A DNA stretch of 39,996 bases, taken from the NCBI GenBank assembly GCA_028821395.1, contig JAPPGP010000157.1, forward strand, positions 1 to 39,996. The letters run 5' to 3'. This document shows positions 32,143 through 39,996 of this stretch, piece after piece. The DNA comes from Defluviicoccus sp. Its GTDB lineage: Bacteria > Pseudomonadota > Alphaproteobacteria > MPNO01. Numbering within the stretch: position 1 is the first letter of the stretch; each line of letters begins with the position of its first letter. Position numbers and translations under genes: made by a program. The notes beneath the pieces were generated by a model. It was not told where the DNA came from, searched no databases, and worked only from the letters and a program-made list of their open reading frames with translations.

Positions 32143-33060
32143 ATGGCCGGAGACGCCCGCCACATCGATTCCTTCCTCGAGATGATGGCCGCCGAACGGG
32201 GCGCGGCGCACAACACGATCGCCGCCTACCGCAGGGATGCCGAGGATCTGCGTCGGTTCCTCTCCACCCTGCCTTCCCGGCCGACGCTGGCCGATGTCGC
32301 AGACCGGCATCTCAGGATCTATCTCGCATCCCTTTCCGCGAGGGGGCTCGCGGCGCGGACCGCGTCCCGGCGCGTCGCGGCGCTTCGCCAGCTCTTCGGG
32401 TTCCTGATCGCGGAAGGGGTGCGCGGGGACGACCCGATGTCGCGGATCGACCCGCCGCGGCGGGGCCGGCCGCTCCCGAAGCTGCTGAACGAGGACGAGG
32501 TCGGGCGCCTGATCGCCGCCGCGAAGCAGCGCCCGGGCATTCGCGGGCTGCGGCTGCACGCCTTGCTGGAGCTGCTCTATGCGAGCGGGCTACGGGTCAG
32601 CGAGCTGGTCTCCCTGCCGGTCGGCGCGCTGCTCGGCGAGGACGCGCTGATCTCGGTGCGCGGCAAGGGGGCCAGGGAACGGCTGGTGCCGATCGGCGAG
32701 CCGGCCCGGACGGCGCTCAAGGCCTATCTCCCCCATCGCCTGAAATTCGCGCCGGACGCCGGGACGTCCAAATTCCTGTTCCCCTCGAAGTCCCGCGCGG
32801 GGCACCTCACCCGTTCGCATTTCGCCCGCGAACTCAAGGCCTTGGCCGGAAGCTGCGGCCTTGACGCGAATCGTGTCTCGCCGCATGTACTGCGCCATGC
32901 GTTCGCCACCCATCTGGTTGCCAACGAGGCCGACCTCAGGAGCGTGCAGCGCATGCTGGGCCATGCCGACCTCGCCACCACGGAGATCTACACCCATCTG
33001 GCGGACGACCGGCTGCAACGCCTGGTCGAGGCGCACCACCCGCTGGCAAATCGCGACTGA
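32143..33060 (+). CDS. xerD: Tyrosine recombinase XerD
   Basis: This 305-residue site-specific recombinase resolves chromosome dimers at dif together with XerC. The N-terminal SAM-like domain (IDSFLEMMAAERGAAHNTIAAYRRD) is followed by a catalytic domain with R151 (YASGLRVSEL), K175 (VRGKGARERLVPI), H248 and R251 (HVLRHAFATHL), H274 (LGHADLATTEIYTH) and the nucleophile Y283. All six residues are intact. The nearest alternative is XerC; position next to accA favours XerD. It starts 5 nt after the upstream gene. Confidence 0.92.
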   Translation: MAGDARHIDSFLEMMAAERGAAHNTIAAYRRDAEDLRRFLSTLPSRPTLADVADRHLRIYLASLSARGLAARTASRRVAALRQLFGFLIAEGVRGDDPMSRIDPPRRGRPLPKLLNEDEVGRLIAAAKQRPGIRGLRLHALLELLYASGLRVSELVSLPVGALLGEDALISVRGKGARERLVPIGEPARTALKAYLPHRLKFAPDAGTSKFLFPSKSRAGHLTRSHFARELKALAGSCGLDANRVSPHVLRHAFATHLVANEADLRSVQRMLGHADLATTEIYTHLADDRLQRLVEAHHPLANRD

Positions 33061-33078
33061 GCCGTGACCGAACGTGGC

Positions 33079-34035
<957 letters not shown>

Positions 34036-34044
34036 GACTCCCGG

Positions 34045-36861
<2,817 letters not shown>

Positions 36862-36922
36862 CGGGATTCCTCGGACTGAGCTGTCGGGTGTATCGGGGCG
36901 AGCGCGATCCCGGGGTTCTTCA

Positions 36923-36951
36923 CAGATAAGAGTACCTCATTGCGCTGTCAA
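36923..36951 (-). promoter_or_regulatory. secA promoter (sigma-70 type)
   Basis: On the minus strand, TTGACA (36946-36951) is an exact -35 consensus and TATCTG (36923-36928) is a -10-like box 17 nt away. Transcription would begin around 36916, about 55 nt before the secA ATG. Confidence 0.65.
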
Positions 36952-37017
36952 CGAGGCGCCAAGGGCACGGGCTGCGGGTGTGACGATCGGTCCGCCGCCG
37001 CACCGCCATGGACATCG

Positions 37018-37065
37018 CCGATGCGGCGCGGCATAAGCCTTCGATCCGACAACCCTCCGCATCGG
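37018..37065 (+). promoter_or_regulatory. 9-bp inverted repeat upstream of argJ
   Basis: CCGATGCGG (37018-37026) and CCGCATCGG (37057-37065) are exact inverse complements 30 nt apart, ending 12 nt before the argJ GTG. It could be a 5'-UTR hairpin or a two-site operator. Nothing else in 36952-37077 looks like a gene. Confidence 0.35.
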
Positions 37066-37077
37066 GAATCCTTGGCC

Positions 37078-38307
37078 GTGGCGAATATTTCCCCCTTGGC
37101 GCCGGACCGCTTTCCGGCGCTGGACCCGGTTCCGGGCGTCCGGCTCGCTTCCGGGGCCAGCGGCGAACGCTACGCCGGGCGCGACGATCTGCTGCTGGTC
37201 GAGCTCGCCCCGGGGACGACCGTGGCCGGCGTGACGACGCGCTCCAGGACGGCCGCACCGCCGGTTCTGTGGACGCGCGCGATGCTGGCCGAGGGCCGCG
37301 CCTCGGCGCTGGTGGTCAATGCCGGCAACGCCAACGCCTTCACCGGGCCGGCTGGTGCGGAGTGCGTCGCCGCCACCGCGGGCGCCACCGCCGCGGCGCT
37401 CGGCTGCGGCGAACGCGCGGTCGCGGTGGCCTCCACCGGGGTGATCGGGGTGCGGCCGAACATAGAGCGCATCACCGGGGCGATCCCGACGCTCGCCGAG
37501 TCGCTTGCCGACGGCGGCTGGGAGCGGGGGGCGGGTGCGATCCGCACCACCGATACCTTCGCCAAGGGCGCCGGCGCGACGGCCCGGATCGGCGATAAGC
37601 CGGTCACGGTCGCCGGAATCGCCAAGGGATCGGGCATGATCGCGCCCGACATGGCGACCATGCTCGCTTTCCTGTTCACCGATGCCCGGCTCCCGGCGCC
37701 GGTTCTGGACCGGCTGCTGCGCCAGGCGGTGAACCGCTCGTTCAATTCGATCACCGTGGACGGCGACACCTCGACCAGCGATATGGCGCTCCTGTTCGCG
37801 ACCGGGCGGGCGGGCAACCGGTCGATCGACGACTGGCGCGATTCCCGCCTCGCCCCGTTCCGCGAAGCGCTCGGCGCGGTCTGCGGTGACCTCGCCCGGC
37901 AGATCGTCCGCGACGGCGAGGGGGCGACCAAGCTCGTCACCATCCGCGTCACCGGCGCGACCTCGGAGACCGCGGCGCGGCGCATCGGTCTCACCGTCGC
38001 CAACTCCCCCCTGGTCAAGACCGCGATCGCCGGCAGCGACGCCAACTGGGGCCGGATCGTCGCCGCGCTCGGCAAGACGCGCGAGCGCATCGACGTGGGC
38101 GCGCTCGCCATCTCCATGGGCGGCGTGCAGATCACCGACGGCGAGGCGCTGGTCGAGGGCTATGACGAGACGCCGGTAGCGGCGCATCTCGCCGGGTCGG
38201 AGGTGGAGATCGGCATCGATGTCGGGGTGGGGCGCGGCCGGGCCACGGTTTGGACCTGCGACCTCACGCACGGCTATATCGACATCAATGCCGACTACCG
38301 AAGTTGA
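37078..38307 (+). CDS. argJ: Bifunctional glutamate N-acetyltransferase/ornithine acetyltransferase
   Basis: This 409-residue arginine-biosynthesis enzyme recycles the acetyl group between N-acetylornithine and glutamate. It is made as a precursor that cleaves itself at A193-T194, within GIAKGSGMIAPDMATML; the threonine becomes the nucleophile. Other markers are VVNAGNANAFTG, VASTGVIGVRPNI, FNSITVDGDTSTSD and VKTAIAGSDANWGRI. Start is GTG 37078; an ATG at 37021 in frame would add codons with poor third-base use. Its end overlaps mutT by 20 nt. Confidence 0.95.
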   Translation: MANISPLAPDRFPALDPVPGVRLASGASGERYAGRDDLLLVELAPGTTVAGVTTRSRTAAPPVLWTRAMLAEGRASALVVNAGNANAFTGPAGAECVAATAGATAAALGCGERAVAVASTGVIGVRPNIERITGAIPTLAESLADGGWERGAGAIRTTDTFAKGAGATARIGDKPVTVAGIAKGSGMIAPDMATMLAFLFTDARLPAPVLDRLLRQAVNRSFNSITVDGDTSTSDMALLFATGRAGNRSIDDWRDSRLAPFREALGAVCGDLARQIVRDGEGATKLVTIRVTGATSETAARRIGLTVANSPLVKTAIAGSDANWGRIVAALGKTRERIDVGALAISMGGVQITDGEALVEGYDETPVAAHLAGSEVEIGIDVGVGRGRATVWTCDLTHGYIDINADYRS

Positions 38308-38707
38308 CCTCCCTGTCGTCCTGGTCGCCGCCGCCGCGCTGGTCGACGCCGACGGGCGGGTGCTGATCGCGCAGCGCCCCGAAGGCAAGACCATGGCGGG
38401 GCTGTGGGAGTTCCCGGGCGGCAAGGTCGGCCCGGGCGAGACTCCGGAGCAGGCGCTGATCCGCGAGCTCGGCGAGGAGCTCGGAATCGACGTTGCCGCG
38501 AACTGCCTCGCCCCGTTCACCTTCGCGTCTCACCGCTACGAAGGCTTCCATCTGCTGATGCCCCTCTTCGTCTGCCGGGTGTGGAACGGGTCGGTGCGTC
38601 CGCTCGAGGGCCAGGCCCTCAAATGGGTCCGGCCCGTGCGGCTCGGCGACTACCCGATGCCGCCCGCCGACCGGCCGCTGGTCGCGATGTTGCGGGATTT
38701 GCTGTGA
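38288..38707 (+). CDS. mutT: NUDIX hydrolase, 8-oxo-dGTP diphosphatase (MutT)
   Basis: This 139-residue NUDIX protein hydrolyses 8-oxo-dGTP to prevent mutagenesis. The Nudix box GKVGPGETPEQALIRELG then EELGI (45-67) is complete: Gx5Ex7RExxEExG. The C-terminal RPLEGQALKWVRPVRL is typical of MutT. ATG 38288 overlaps argJ by 20 nt, and its stop overlaps the GTG of the MFS gene (GTGA), suggesting an argJ-mutT-MFS transcript. Confidence 0.92.
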   Translation: MPTTEVDLPVVLVAAAALVDADGRVLIAQRPEGKTMAGLWEFPGGKVGPGETPEQALIRELGEELGIDVAANCLAPFTFASHRYEGFHLLMPLFVCRVWNGSVRPLEGQALKWVRPVRLGDYPMPPADRPLVAMLRDLL

Positions 38708-39948
38708 CCGGACCCTCGGCGCTCCGCGTCTGGGCGATCGTCGCGCTCTGCTTCTGCGCGCTCGGCCTCACCTTCGCGTCGCGCTCGTCGGTCGGCGTGC
38801 TGATGCCGATCTGGGAGGTCGAGCTCGGCTGGTCGCGCGGCCTCAGCTCGACCGGCAGCTCGCTGGTGCTGGTGATCATGGGACTGATCTCGCCGATCGC
38901 CGGCGACATCATCGACCGCGTCGGGCCGCGCCACGTCTTCGCCGGCGGGCTGGTCTTCATGGGCGGAGCCATCGCGGCGAGCTCGCAGATCTCCCACGAG
39001 TGGCAATTCCTGCTCCTGTTCGGCGTGATCGGCGGCGTCGGCCACGGCGCGATCTCCCTGCCGCTGGTCACCGCCATGATGGCACAGCTGCTGAGACGGC
39101 ATAGCGGGGTGTTGACGGGTTTCGCGCTGTCGGGCTCGACCGCGGGCCAGCTCCCGGTGCTGACGCTGCTGGCGCTGCTGGTGGTCGCGCTGGGCTGGCG
39201 CGGCGCCTATCTGAGTTTCGGGCTCGGGCTGCTCGCGCTGATCCCGCTCGCCTGGCTGTTGCTCAAGGGGGTGGGGCGCGAGCCGCGCGGACGCGCGCAA
39301 GGCGATGCGGATGCGGCGACCTTCGTTGCCCGGCTGGGCATCCTGACGCGCAACCGGAGCTTCGTGCTGCTGTCCTGCTCCTTCGTGCTCTGCGGCTTCA
39401 CCACGGCGGGGGTGTTCGACGTCCATTTCGTTCCCTATGCGGTGAGCTGCGGCTTCGCCCTGGTCGATTCGACCGCGGCGCATGGCGCGCACGGCGCCGG
39501 CAACATGATCGGGCTGATCCTGTTCGGCTGGCTGTCCGACCGGCTCCACCGGGCTCGTTTGCTGGCCGCGATGTACGCGGCGCGCGCGCTGCTCTTCGTG
39601 CTGCTGCTCAACACGACGGGGAGCCTGACGCTCCTGTTCGTCTTCACCGTCGCCTTCGGCATCCTCAACTTCGCGACTCTCGCCCCGATTGCGAGCCTGA
39701 TCGCCTCCCATGTCGGGATCCGCATGATGGGTTTGTCGATGGGGCTGATCTTCGGCGTGCATTCGATCGGCGCCGCGCTCGGCGCGGCCTTTGGCGGCTA
39801 CTTCTACGACCTCACGGCGCGTTACGAGGGGGTATGGCTGATCTCGCTCGGCCTCGCGCTGCTCGCCGCCGCGCTCGCCCTCCTGGTCCGCGAGGAGCCG
39901 GACGAGAACCGTCCCCGGATGGGCGTGCCCCTGCCCGCCCCGGCCTAG
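38704..39948 (+). CDS. MFS transporter
   Basis: This 414-residue membrane protein has twelve hydrophobic helices in two halves, with the MFS motif A-like loop DIIDRVGPRHVFAGG between TM2 and TM3 and LSDRLHRARLLAAMYAARALL in the second half. It is similar to the monocarboxylate/oxalate-formate type of transporter (for example GLTFASRSSVGVLMPIWEVELGWSRGLSS in TM1), but the substrate is not determined. GTG 38704 overlaps the mutT stop. It ends 48 nt before the window edge. Confidence 0.88.
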   Translation: MTGPSALRVWAIVALCFCALGLTFASRSSVGVLMPIWEVELGWSRGLSSTGSSLVLVIMGLISPIAGDIIDRVGPRHVFAGGLVFMGGAIAASSQISHEWQFLLLFGVIGGVGHGAISLPLVTAMMAQLLRRHSGVLTGFALSGSTAGQLPVLTLLALLVVALGWRGAYLSFGLGLLALIPLAWLLLKGVGREPRGRAQGDADAATFVARLGILTRNRSFVLLSCSFVLCGFTTAGVFDVHFVPYAVSCGFALVDSTAAHGAHGAGNMIGLILFGWLSDRLHRARLLAAMYAARALLFVLLLNTTGSLTLLFVFTVAFGILNFATLAPIASLIASHVGIRMMGLSMGLIFGVHSIGAALGAAFGGYFYDLTARYEGVWLISLGLALLAAALALLVREEPDENRPRMGVPLPAPA

Positions 39949-39996
39949 CCCCAATACTGTTCACTTTATGACCTTGATGTTGTTGATTGGATTGAC
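39949..39996. other. AT-rich end of window
   Basis: The last 48 bases are clearly AT-richer than the rest and carry no recognised frame. A promoter for a gene beyond the window, or a change in composition, is possible. Confidence 0.3.

Overview
The window is about 40 kb of very GC-rich chromosome (codon third positions almost all G or C) from an alphaproteobacterium. The best fit is the Rhodospirillales or a related marine or environmental lineage. The evidence is the housekeeping arrangement aroK-aroB-hemolysin-like, xerD-accA, secA and argJ-mutT, together with several alphaproteobacterial accessory families. Bases 1-90 are nearly pure G and C runs that look like an assembly or sequencing artefact at a contig end. 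Real sequence begins inside alaS.

Region by region: (1) 91-5580, plus strand: the 3' end of alaS, a luciferase-like monooxygenase, a lone nitrate/sulfonate-type ABC ATPase, a TPR plus 2OG-Fe(II) oxygenase fusion, and a PyrK/PyrD pair (class 1B-like dihydroorotate dehydrogenase). (2) 5587-15606, minus strand: a small ribbon-helix-helix-like protein, an iodothyronine-deiodinase-like protein interrupted by an in-frame TGA that is almost certainly selenocysteine, a YCII-like protein, a gamma-glutamylcyclotransferase-like protein, a nicotinamidase-like hydrolase, phosphomannomutase, UDP-glucose dehydrogenase, a membrane DnaJ protein, a VWA protein, a molybdopterin oxidoreductase and a DUF3179 protein. 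(3) 15857-26591, mixed strands: catabolic and transport genes, namely an EamA transporter, a Gfo/Idh oxidoreductase, an aldehyde dehydrogenase, an enoyl-CoA hydratase, a UbiD-type decarboxylase, an amidohydrolase, a TenA/PqqC-like protein, an ABC-2 exporter and a VOC protein. (4) 26694-39948: a truncated pyrimidine-dimer glycosylase remnant, then conserved core genes (hemolysin-like, aroB, aroK, a tiny membrane protein, a large secreted protein of unknown role, xerD, accA, secA, argJ, mutT) and an MFS transporter.

The most interesting signal is the deiodinase-like gene at 5786-6463. The reading frame runs straight through TGA 6173-6175, and the residues around it follow the deiodinase active site (FGSFT-U-PPF, then IYIREAH..GW). 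A perfect 6-bp hairpin with a 5-nt loop sits 14 nt after the TGA, where bacterial SECIS elements lie. Also notable is a 179-bp intergenic element at 30113-30291 with 26-nt terminal inverted repeats. It carries the stop codon of one gene and the start codon of the next.

The longest stretch without a gene is about 250 bases (15607-15856). No rRNA, tRNA, CRISPR array, insertion sequence or prophage is visible. Within what can be read, most of the window is ordinary chromosome with a few unusual accessory genes.
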